Source of the DNA: Welwitschia mirabilis
Lineage: Eukaryota > Gnetophyta > Gnetopsida > Welwitschiales
Direction of reading: 5' to 3'
Assembly (NCBI GenBank): GCA_051453625.1
Contig: JBOZIK010000001.1
Location: forward strand, 205,177,733 to 205,207,231
Length of the DNA: 29,499 bases
The position numbers and the translations under genes are program-made. The notes beneath the pieces were generated by a model that was given only the letters and a program-made list of their open reading frames with translations, had not been told where the DNA came from and searched no databases. Positions 21,413 through 29,499 of this stretch are shown in pieces. Numbering within the stretch: position 1 is the stretch's first letter; each line of letters starts with the position of its first letter.

Positions 21413-22084
21413 TGTTTTCCACTAAATAAACTTTAGAAGAATATAGAGGATAAGCATTTTAGTCTTATTCAAAAGTTGCTTTATTTTTTAAAATCGAGAT
21501 GGAGGAGCCTCAAGAGATAAGGTAAGCAACCCATGGGAGGTAAACTTTTAGTGTTCAAAACATTAAAGAAAATTAAAGCAAAGAGTTAGGCAAGAGTGTT
21601 TAAAGGAAAATTATCAAGGATAATGTCAGAAGCAGTGATGAGAGACATGGACAAAAAGAAGCACAACAGAAAGATCTTAAATCATAACGTGTAGGAAGGA
21701 AGCTAAGACAAAATTAGTTATGAAGTAAACTCAAGAGAAAATGAGGAAAGAAAGGAAGTTTAACAATCCTAAATCTCATATTAACTCAAGTTCTTACATG
21801 AAGGAGGCTTCGATTTCATAGGGCTAAGTAGAAATTATGCTCAATGTTGGGTCTAATATTATGCTCTAAGCCTCCTTAGAAGATGTTTATAGAGGTGTTA
21901 AAGTTTTTAAGGAAGGATAGTCCTCCCCCATTGTTGCGGTGCATATTTGTGAAAATGATTATTCTCAAGAAGATCCTGTTATTTATAAATAGATATAGAT
22001 ATTTTGCATAATACAACACAGTAATATAGACAAGAATGAACCGAATGTCATAATCCATTAAATTCCTAGGCTAGAAGAAAGAGA
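21413..22084. other. Unassigned stretch
   Basis: A purine-rich part (about 21490-21760) is followed by mixed sequence. CTCCCCCATTGTTGCGGTGC near 21925 resembles the end of LTR copy A in inverted form (GCGTCGCAACAATGG), which hints at another LTR end, but nothing else confirms it. A TATAAATAG box-like word lies at about 21982. The minus-strand open frame at 21876-22058 shows no known feature. Confidence 0.3.
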
Positions 22085-23041
22085 ATTGATTTCGAGAAGA
22101 AACACTTACATATCTTAGTAATAGAAATAGAATGCAATGCAAAATATCACAATGCAAACACACTTATGCAAAGTTAATCTAGGAAAGAAAAATAATAATG
22201 CATCTAAAATAACAATGCTCAATCTTGATAAAAGTTGTTATCATAACCTATATCACTTAAGAAACTATCATAGAATTAAAATCAACATAAACTATAATGG
22301 ATAAGTAACACAGTAAGCATAAGAAATAGAAAAGAGTTTTTGGAATTAATCTCAAACCAACATCCATGTTACAAAGCAGTCACGCCTCAATAAAGGAAGC
22401 ATAGTCTAACACTAAGAAAAACATCTCTCTAAAACTACCAAGGATGAATCTCTAGCCCTTTAATTCCTTATCACAAGAATTTCTAATATAAGCAACTACA
22501 ACTAGGAGTCAAAGGCGGAATTGATACTTATTAACAAATAGACTCACAAATAACAAAATAGACAAACAGGTGTGGGCATAATCCTAATAACTGTACAAAA
22601 AATATAAAGATAAATGATAAAAGTTAGGTGAAAGTTCAGTGGAGCATTATAACAGAATTTGTCTTACTATTCGTCTGGATAATATAGAGGACGATGCTAC
22701 CTCATAAGCATTCCATGTCATTTGTCAAATTGATTGCAATCATCATCCTCATTAGTTTAACTATTCTGTCATTTGTATAGTCATCTAGATGATGAGGTGG
22801 ACAATAGGATTTTTACAAGTTTTCATGTAATGCATCAGCCTCAATATTTGAAAGAAGTTTTATTCAAAATAGGAAGTATTACAAGTTGCTTTAAATGCTA
22901 CAAAATGTCATTAAGATTACATGTTTTTGTATCTTTCATCTTAGCTTTTCATTATCAGATAAATCTTGTATTAACCTATCTAATATCCTATAAAACTACT
23001 CAAAATATCCTATTAAATACATATAAGTTAGTATTACAACA
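22085..23041 (-). repeat. LTR copy B of the minus-strand retroelement family
   Basis: It aligns with copy A from about 22230 to 23041 in the same orientation. Its right end, read on the minus strand, starts TGTTGTAATACTAAC where copy A has TGTTGCGACGCCAAC: the differences are mainly transitions at CpG sites, so this copy is older. It holds the decayed palindrome cassette at 22768-22805. The left end (near 22085) is a guess, because copy A is cut there. It lies on the correct side to be the 3' LTR of the minus-strand gypsy element whose pol occupies 27183-29499. The plus-strand open frame 22773-23072 is within it and is not a gene. Confidence 0.55.
22768..22805. repeat. Palindrome cassette B2
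   Basis: GTCATTTGT (decayed left arm), then a perfect 12-base palindrome TCATCTAGATGA (22781-22792), then GTGGACAAT (22797-22805). It is the counterpart of cassette A2 in LTR copy A. A weaker cassette (TCGTCTGGATAA) lies at about 22671-22682. Confidence 0.7.
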
Positions 23042-23235
23042 TAGCCCTTCACTTAGCCTTGTCAGTCCCTAACAAAACTAAGCAGTAAACCGTGATAGTA
23101 GACTGAATTGTCCAATAATAAAAATGACTAAGTATTGAAACATTATCTTAGAAAAATTTTTAAAAATCTTAGATATATAGACTAAATTATGAAAAATTAA
23201 AAAACTAAACTTTTTACCTAATTAAATAATTGACC

Positions 23236-23280
23236 ATATCATCGTCCAGGTTGTCATCCGAATGATAGGGGGGATGACAC
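23236..23280. repeat. Palindrome cassette C
   Basis: ATCGTCCAGG (23241-23250), core TCATCCGAATGA (23254-23265), then GGGGGATGACAC (about 23269-23280). The outer GTCC-type and GGATGAC-type words face each other as in the other cassettes. It lies outside the LTR copies. Confidence 0.65.
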
Positions 23281-23500
23281 GCTAAAAAATGGTTCTTTGA
23301 AAATAGGAATTCATGATAGAATTTTTTTAAATAAATAATTAGTAGATGCATTTATAATTAAAAAATCCTCCACTAAATGATACAGCAAATAAAAAAAAAA
23401 ATATTGTGTCAAATATAATCAATCCTCATCGTAAAGTGTGAGAAGAAAGATAAGCATAAAAATAAGATAAAGTACACCATGCTGAAACTAAAAATAATGA

Positions 23501-23513
23501 TATATATATATAT
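23501..23513. repeat. Short (TA)n microsatellite
   Basis: TATATATATATAT preceded by AATGA and followed by GATAATG. Simple sequence with no assigned role. Confidence 0.8.
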
Positions 23514-23706
23514 GATAATGAGTTTTAGTACAAAATATACATAGAAGAGGAAATAAAAAATATAATAAAATCACTCCCCTTGATGTAATATAATAAACTC
23601 TATCTATGCAACTGACTCAGATGTAGGGGTAAAAGATGGAGGATGCTTAGGATCAGTAGGGAAATAAAGGTCTAAATATGTGAAAGGTGTTGCTTGCCCA
23701 TGGGTT

Positions 23707-24152
23707 NNNNNNNNNNNNNNNNNNNNNNNNNNNNNNNNNNNNNNNNNNNNNNNNNNNNNNNNNNNNNNNNNNNNNNNNNNNNNNNNNNNNNNNNNNNNNN
23801 NNNNNNNNNNNNNNNNNNNNNNNNNNNNNNNNNNNNNNNNNNNNNNNNNNNNNNNNNNNNNNNNNNNNNNNNNNNNNNNNNNNNNNNNNNNNNNNNNNNN
23901 NNNNNNNNNNNNNNNNNNNNNNNNNNNNNNNNNNNNNNNNNNNNNNNNNNNNNNNNNNNNNNNNNNNNNNNNNNNNNNNNNNNNNNNNNNNNNNNNNNNN
24001 NNNNNNNNNNNNNNNNNNNNNNNNNNNNNNNNNNNNNNNNNNNNNNNNNNNNNNNNNNNNNNNNNNNNNNNNNNNNNNNNNNNNNNNNNNNNNNNNNNNN
24101 NNNNNNNNNNNNNNNNNNNNNNNNNNNNNNNNNNNNNNNNNNNNNNNNNNNN
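23707..24152. other. 446-N assembly gap
   Basis: A run of unknown bases. Flanks (left CATGGGTT, right TAGTATCC) do not repeat each other, so this gap probably hides real sequence, unlike the two 100-N gaps. Confidence 0.9.
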
Positions 24153-24159
24153 TAGTATC

Positions 24160-24690
24160 CCAAATTATCTCAATAAAGCTCAAAGAAGGCATGGATAACC
24201 TAGATTCTATAATTTTCATGTTTTAACCATCAATCTGAGTCTCCTCGATATGAATGTCGGTAGGTCCATCTGCTCTCCCTATCTAAAAGTTGTAAATATC
24301 TACAAATGTGCAACCATTACATAACTACTATAAAATGATGGGTTGATGTTATAGATCGGCCCTCTATGAAGAACTCTGTATGCAGGGATCAACTGTGTAA
24401 TAAGCACTCCCTGCCTATCCAATGTTAAATCTGTTAGAATATGTAATGTTGCATCATATGCATTGCATCTATCTGTCCCTCTAGTCGAATGAATATATAA
24501 ACTCCCACATCATTTAAATCTATTACTACTACAATGTGATGTAAAATTCTAACTATCTCGTGATCCCAAATAGAATCTATGATCATGTCAACCAGATGAC
24601 CATGAGAGTCTGAATGATGCTCAATATACATGGTGTCATAAAACTCTCTCGTTTCTGATACATAATAGATTTCATGCACATTCAAAATCC
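24160..24690 (-). pseudogene. Unrecognised minus-strand coding relic
   Basis: Minus-strand frames are open in two overlapping registers. One runs 24685-24434 without a stop and includes REFYDTMYIEHHSDSHGHLV and IIDSIWDHEIVRIL. Another, from about 24505 down to about 24290, reads DATLHILTDLTLDRQGVLIT followed by PAYRVLHRGPIYNINPSFYS. The switch suggests one frameshift in a single older gene. The relic has better base balance and more CpG than its surroundings. It lies on the same strand as the downstream gypsy pol, between integrase and the supposed 3' LTR, where Athila/Tat elements can carry an extra ORF. The E/R-F-Y start faintly recalls gag-associated plant transposon proteins, but I cannot name a family. 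It may continue into the gap at 23707-24152. Confidence 0.45.
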
Positions 24691-25620
24691 ATTATAACTG
24701 AATATTTGAGAGCCTCTAATCAACTTTAGGCTCTATCTAGCTCATAAATCTCCAAAATAGCACTCGACATGGATGGTAGCTATCTGAATAGTCAATGAAT
24801 GTTTATGTCAAGGCGGAGGATGTATAGGCTTCACATGCTCAATATTATGTGGCACTAATGAGTCCACTCCTATTTTATGGCCTTATTCTTAGTCTTAACC
24901 TATCTACATCTATGTTATGGGTCCTACTCAGTCAAAAATATGCAAAAATGTTACATGAGATTGGATAGACAACTCACATAGATGCTCAATAATGACCCTC
25001 AAAATCAATTAAAAAATGTAAAAAATGAGGAAAATACATCTTTTTCCCCTATAAAATGTTAATATATCTCATATTGCCTATTCATGAGAAGAAAATTGCA
25101 AAACGCATGAAAATGGAAAAGTAGTTTTTTAGGTGGGCCCCACATATAATGAAAATTTGAAGTGCTCAAATGGAAAATCTAATCTAGTAAATCATAGAAC
25201 ACATTGAACTATTAATTTTCTCTAAAGGATCATTATGGTTTAACCTATGATTTTCGAGAACTGAGTGTAAAGATAGAAATTTGAAATTTTCTCATAAAAT
25301 GCACAATTGACCATAACTTTCAAAATATGTGGTGAAATTCAAATCTATAAGTTCCAAATTAAAGAGCATGAGAAAATAATAAACATACATAAAACTACAT
25401 GTTAAAAGATAAAAAACAAGATAATAATTTGAAAAACAAGAAGAAAACAAAACATACCTCATTTTGAGAAATTTGTAAAAAACTTGGAAATCTAAAAGTG
25501 AAATTGACCAGGACAAAATTCAAGGTAATGGCAAGGATAAGAAGTCATAATATCTTGAAGTAATGGGTAAAAACAATGAGAAAATAAAGAAAAATGAGGA
25601 AAAAAATATTTGGACCATGA
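24691..25620. other. Unassigned part of the minus-strand element's 3' region
   Basis: No protein, repeat pair or RNA gene is recognised. The open minus-strand frame 25292-25516 is Phe/Tyr/Leu-rich and looks like a mirror of A-rich DNA. The single GGTGGGCCCCAC palindrome near 25132-25143 stands out from AT-rich surroundings. Confidence 0.35.
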
Positions 25621-25632
25621 TTTTATCACACT

Positions 25633-25673
25633 GTCATCCGATCGCGTCATCCAGATGATAGTCCTAGGACGAT
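25633..25673. repeat. Palindrome cassette D1
   Basis: GTCATCC (25633-25639), core TCATCCAGATGA (25647-25658), GGACGAT (25667-25673). It is CpG-rich for the region and lies 20 bases before cassette D2. Confidence 0.75.
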
Positions 25674-25692
25674 TCTCAGAAAAAATCAGACT

Positions 25693-25732
25693 GTCGTCCA
25701 CTTAGTGTCATCTGGATGACCAGGTGGATGAT
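25693..25732. repeat. Palindrome cassette D2
   Basis: GTCGTCCAC (25693-25701), core TCATCTGGATGA (25708-25719), GTGGATGAT (25724-25732). It matches cassette A2 of LTR copy A almost base for base, yet lies some 2.6 kb outside LTR copy B. Confidence 0.75.
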
Positions 25733-27182
25733 GGAACTTTCAAAATTTTCATAAAAATAAAGATGTGAACCAAGAAAGTAAGGCTTAGATATGATCATTA
25801 AGTATCAAAATTTATCAAAAATCTCAGAAAAATAAGAAATAAGAAAGAAAATCGTGAAAATCAGGATGAAGTGAAAAACTTAAAATAGATGAAAACTATG
25901 GTTGAGGAAAATGAACTATCTAGGGTAAAACGTGATAGTAAAAACTAAATAAATGTGCCCAAACTAAAAAGATAAATAAGACAAAGCATAAAACTCCAAA
26001 AGGTACAAGGAATCTTATAAAAGCTATAAAACATAACAGATTTTCTATTTAATTTTAATGCTAAACAAAAATAATATTACATGAATGAATAGCAAGAATA
26101 CTACTAAATGATAAGATCATATGTAAGAATGAGAAAATTTAGAAACAACTTTACAATAACAAACTAAAAAAATCAAAGAAAAGCAGAGCAAAAAATAGAC
26201 ATAAGGAACAAGGATAAAATTGCTTACCTATCCTAAATTATAACCTATCAAACCCTCAAGGAAGACATCATAAAGCCACCTGAGTAAAAATGCATGATAA
26301 AATGTATAAACTCAATAAAATTCCACTTGAAAAGGTAGTGATTATGAAGATACCAAAACTGAAGTGCTTAGAATAATGAATGATAAGATCAAAGCTACTT
26401 AGAAATGAACTCACTTACTCACACCTCATAAACACACCCAAATCCTCAAAGTAAAATGATTATGTGGAAATACTAAGAGTCTAAGAAACAAGTAATGCCT
26501 CTTATAATACTAGAAACACCACTGATCCCATAGCTCTAAAGTTTATTATAACTTTATCATAATGAGAGGAGTGCAACCACAGTCATAAAGTAAAAACCTA
26601 TAAAGCATGGTCAACTAACCCCCCAGTGGAGTTTCCATAGCTACCAACACTGCCAAAGATTCCTCTTGAAGAAATTTACCCCAACATGGTAGGACATCAT
26701 GGTGACCATGTATTTTTCTTTAAGCATAAATATAGTAGATCATGATCATTATTTTCTATTTTTTTTTCTGGAAAAATTCCCACATGATTACACACTCAAG
26801 AAGGCAAAGGTAAATAAGTGAGATGAAAGATAGAAAAGAACACTCCTAAATAACCAAATATCTCAAACCATTAAAAAATAAAAAAGCATAAGAAGTAAGA
26901 CATCTTCCTTCAAAATGAAGTCCATAGACATGGGGATGTCTCAAGATCGGGTGAATCTAATTTTATTACTATAAAATGCCCAAGTTAGAATACTAGTCAT
27001 GAAAACTTTATAAAGCCACACATAAGTCAAGTTTAAAACATGATCAAGTGACATCATAACATCCTCCAAAGGAATAAGCTAAGAAAGAATTAGATAATAA
27101 TAGGGTAAAAGTCCTCCTCATTGAGGGAAACCTTCAAAACAAGTGCTTCTATTATGTTCAAGATTGCATTGAAAATTATTTT
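25733..27182. other. Unassigned part of the minus-strand element's 3' region
   Basis: This is A-rich DNA on the plus strand (T-rich as the element reads). No protein relic, repeat pair or RNA gene is visible. It starts right after cassette D2 and ends at the integrase C-terminus. Confidence 0.35.
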
Positions 27183-28290
27183 ATATAGTTTCATCCTTTG
27201 TCTATTAACTTTCTGAATCTATTTAGTCTCTAAGTCAGAAATTTTAGTAGATCCATTAGAATGCACTCTCTCTATAAGACAAGGATCTAACCATTTATAG
27301 GTCAGCTTGTTATTCAAAAGATGTACTTTAGTATTGTATAAAAATACAAGTTGACTAGGTTCAAAATTTTTATGAAGTAATTTTTTATTATGTTTGAACT
27401 TAGCTTAGGCTTTATGGATTAATTGATGGTGTATAGCATGAATACATTCTTCATCAAGATGAGGTCTAATCTATGTTTAAGATTTTCATAAAGATCCACA
27501 ATATTAAGTTAATGAAAAGCACAATAAAAGTTATAACATAAATAAACAAGTAAAATACAAACCTTTTCGTACACAAGTTCATAAGGTGAAAACCCAAGAG
27601 AATTACACCAAGTAGTATAGTAAGCCCAAAGAACATTGTTAAGCTTAGAATCCTAATATTTATTATTAACATAGACAAGTTTTTGTAAAATTTTCTTAAT
27701 TTCTCTATTTGAATTTTTAGCTTATCCATTAGTCTGAGGATGATAAGCATAAGCTATTTTATGTTCTATTCCAATGGACAAAAGAATTTTCCTAAAAATT
27801 TAATTAAGAAATTAAGTTTCTTAACCACTAATGATAATCCTAGGAAAACCAAATCATTAAAAAATATGAGTTATTAAAAAAGTACAAATAGTTCAGGCAT
27901 CATTTAAAGAAGTAGGAATAGCTTCAACCCATTTAGTCATGTACTCTACAGCCACTAAAATAAAATTTTTATCATGAAAAGGTGGATAAATAGGGCCTAT
28001 AAAATTAATACCCAAATAATCAAAAGGTTCACACTCAAGAATGGATCTAAGAGGCATCTCTTCAGCATGATTAAGGCTACCATAATACTGACAAGAATCA
28101 CACCTTCTAATAAAATCAAAAGAATCCTAACAAATAGTAAGCCAATAAAAACTAGAGGAAAGAATTTTCATATCCATTTTTTGTCCACTAAAATAACCTC
28201 CACGAACACCACCATGACAAAGATGAAGGATATCGAATTTTTCCCAATTAGGCACACATTTTTGCATAATTGGTCTTTACACCTATGATA
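27183..28290 (-). pseudogene. Integrase relic of the minus-strand element
   Basis: Read on the minus strand: LHLCHGG at 28210-28228 and RRCDSCQ at 28088-28104 form the zinc-binding H2C2 end. In the core, FDYLGINFIGPIYPPF carries the first catalytic Asp as Asn (28004-28006), then AVEYMTKWVEAIPTS follows. The second Asp block (IIISG) has lost its Asp. The Glu survives in SNREIKKI (27701-27703). LWAYYTT and GFSPYELVYEKVC follow. The C-terminal domain (NFEPSQLVFLYNTKVHL then VNRQRMKLY at about 27183-27215) is well kept. A few stops and frameshifts, mostly at Gln-like codons, break it. The long open frame printed at 27466-27750 is a shadow of this region in another frame. Confidence 0.8.
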
Positions 28291-28427
28291 TAAATGTAGC
28301 TCTATCTATTGAGAGTCATCTATTTGCATTGACTATAAGTCTAATCTTGTGGTATTTTTGTGATAATAAGGTAATTAATAATATCAGCATATCAGGTAGG
28401 AGGATGAGTAGAAAATATAGTAAAAAG

Positions 28428-28835
28428 TTATTCATCTAGAAAGGAATCATTAATAACAGAATCATCAAGAGAAGAAGAAAAATGAGACAAATGATCAGCA
28501 ACATAATTATGCTTTTCTACTTTATCAATGATGGTCAAGTTAAATTCTTGCATAAGGAGAATCCATCTAATCAATCTAGCACTTGAATCTTTCTTAATCA
28601 TAAGATAACAAATTGCAGCATGATCAGTATAAACATTTGTATAAAAGCCTAAAAGATAATGTCTAAGTATATCAAGGCAAAAGATAATTGCTAACATTTC
28701 CTTCTCTATAGCAGTGTAATTCATTTGAGTTCTAGATAGAGTTTTGCTATGATAAGATATAACTTTAAAATCATTTCTTTATTTTTGATAAAGTACCCCA
28801 CCCATAGCAAAATTACTAGCATCACATATTAATTC
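28428..28835 (-). pseudogene. RNase H domain of the minus-strand element, nearly open
   Basis: RNase H removes the RNA strand of the RNA-DNA hybrid. From CDASNFAMGGVLYQ (first Asp at 28821-28823) to VADHLSHF, one frame runs through with a single TAA, one transition away from Gln. From 28724 to 28428 it is fully open: MNYTAIEKEMLAIIF, VYTDHAAICYL, ARLIRWILLMQEFNL. All four usual catalytic positions (Asp, Glu of EKE, Asp of YTDH, Asp of VADH) are present. This is the best-preserved protein in the window. It is still part of a broken pol and is not a free gene; the ATG at 28724 is internal. Confidence 0.85.
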
Positions 28836-29499
28836 AAATTTTTTTCCTGTCCCATTATGATAAGAGCATAAGAAATTTTACATTTAAGTCTATCAAAAGT
28901 AAACTGACAAGATTCATTTCATTCAAATTTAGCTTCTTTTTTGAGTAACAAGTGAATAGGTTTACAAATGTTTGCATAATCCTGAATAAACTAATGATAA
29001 AAATCAAAATAACCAAGAAAGGATTTAACTTGTTTTACATTGGTAGGAGGAGTTAGGTTTTAAATGATATCAACCTTTTCAGAATCCATCCTAATCCCAT
29101 TTTTTCAAAATAAACTTTTCTTCTAACTCGAGTATAGGCCACTAGAAAGTCATCAATCAAGGACTTTTTCAAATATTTCTAAGATTTGTTTAAAATTTTC
29201 AGCATAAATAAAGAAGTCATCCATAAAAATTTCTATTAAATTCTCTAACATATTAAAAAAATAACCCATCATAGCATGTTAAAAAGTACCATGAGCATTG
29301 CAAAGTCTAAAAGGCAAGCATCGAAAAGTAAAAGTATCAAAAAGTGAAGTAAAAGTAGTTTTAGCCTAGTCCTCACTAGCAATACAAATATGATTTAACC
29401 ACTATATCCATCAATAAAATAATAAAATGTATGTCCTTGAATTATATCAAGTATCTAATCAAGAAAAGTAAAGAACAATTATCTTTTTTACCAAATTCA
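28836..29499 (-). pseudogene. Reverse transcriptase relic of the minus-strand element (cut by the window)
   Basis: Read on the minus strand from the right edge: DGYSG, then KTTFTSLF, RLCNAHGTF, and the catalytic block IFMDDFFIYAEN with FMDD at 29216-29227. It goes on through the connection region (TNVKQVKSFLGYFDFYH, KPIHLLLKKEAKFE) into RNase H. The fingers domain lies mostly beyond the window. There are several stops (DGYSG is followed by TAA; others at Gln or Trp positions) and at least two frameshifts, so no enzyme is made. Confidence 0.75.

Larger units (their letters stand above)
23042..23706. other. 3' region of the minus-strand element, left part; no protein seen
   Basis: This AT-rich DNA holds palindrome cassette C (23236-23280), an A run near 23390 and a TA run (23501-23513). 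The first bases after the LTR read AGTGAAGGGCTA on the minus strand just before TGTTG, which could be a worn polypurine tract. Confidence 0.35.
27183..29499 (-). mobile_element. Ty3/gypsy retrotransposon, minus strand: pol region (cut by the window)
   Basis: RT, RNase H and integrase follow each other from 29499 down to 27183 in the order diagnostic of Ty3/gypsy. The sequence resembles the plus-strand Athila-like element in the same blocks but is a separate insertion, and it is less eroded. Gag, protease and the 5' LTR must lie beyond the right edge. The 3' part probably runs leftward to LTR copy B (22085-23041), giving an unusually long 3' region of about 4.1 kb; this link is inference. Confidence 0.8.

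Noticed and set aside
21920-21990. An LTR end with TATA box in plus orientation (TGTTGCGGTGC ... TTTATAAATAG).
   Set aside because: No partner LTR, no polypurine tract in the right orientation and no internal domains were found.
22773-23072. 99-codon plus-strand open frame.
   Set aside because: It lies inside LTR copy B across a palindrome cassette, has no known motif, and is not open in LTR copy A.
23653-24226. Several long open frames of 150-190 codons.
   Set aside because: They consist almost wholly of unknown bases in the 446-N gap.
27974-28288. 104-codon plus-strand open frame.
   Set aside because: It is antisense to the well-supported integrase relic on the minus strand.

Overview
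The window looks like nuclear DNA of a seed plant, from a heterochromatin-like stretch built almost entirely of old, nested retrotransposons. The evidence is plant-type LINE remains (an ORF1 with a DUF4283-like fold and a zinc knuckle, an L1-type endonuclease, and a reverse transcriptase), two Ty3/gypsy elements of the Athila/Tat type, and a half tRNA that looks plastid-derived. The DNA is very AT-rich and short of CpG. Almost every recognisable protein is full of stops that are one transition away from Gln, Arg or Trp. I see no intact host gene. The species cannot be named from this sequence.

Layout. 1-918 is a minus-strand LTR copy (copy A), cut by the window edge, fairly rich in CpG and carrying nested palindromes. 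About 1264-4343 and 14622-16420 are the two halves of one plus-strand LINE. It is split by a Ty3/gypsy element at 4344-14616, which has direct LTRs of about 1.34 kb, TG...CA ends (TG...TA in the 5' copy), a CATGA target duplication, a decayed PBS, gag, protease, RT-RNase H and integrase remains, and a pair of hairpin repeats near its 3' end. About 16745-17524 may be organelle-derived and ends in the 5' half of a tRNA-Val(UAC)-like gene. About 18700-20200 is a second LINE relic in the same orientation. 20212-21412 holds an unrecognised protein relic whose reading frame is never shifted on either side of a 10-N gap but is broken by many stops. About 22085-23041 is a second, more decayed copy (copy B) of the LTR in copy A. 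23042-29499 appears to belong to a minus-strand Ty3/gypsy element: RT, RNase H and integrase lie between 29499 and 27183, followed by a long 3' region with more palindrome cassettes and an unrecognised coding relic near 24170-24690. Copy B may be its 3' LTR.

How the parts relate. The LINE landed first and the plus-strand Athila-type element later inserted between its endonuclease and RT regions. All parts then decayed by what looks like deamination of methylated cytosine on both strands, which also removed catalytic residues (Asp to Asn, Glu to Lys). Two of the four N runs (9287-9386 and 16628-16727) are flanked by identical sequence on both sides and are probably assembly artefacts rather than missing DNA. 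The most unusual signals are the repeated GTCRTCC half-site cassettes, the long frame-preserved relic at 20212-21412, and the split tRNA.
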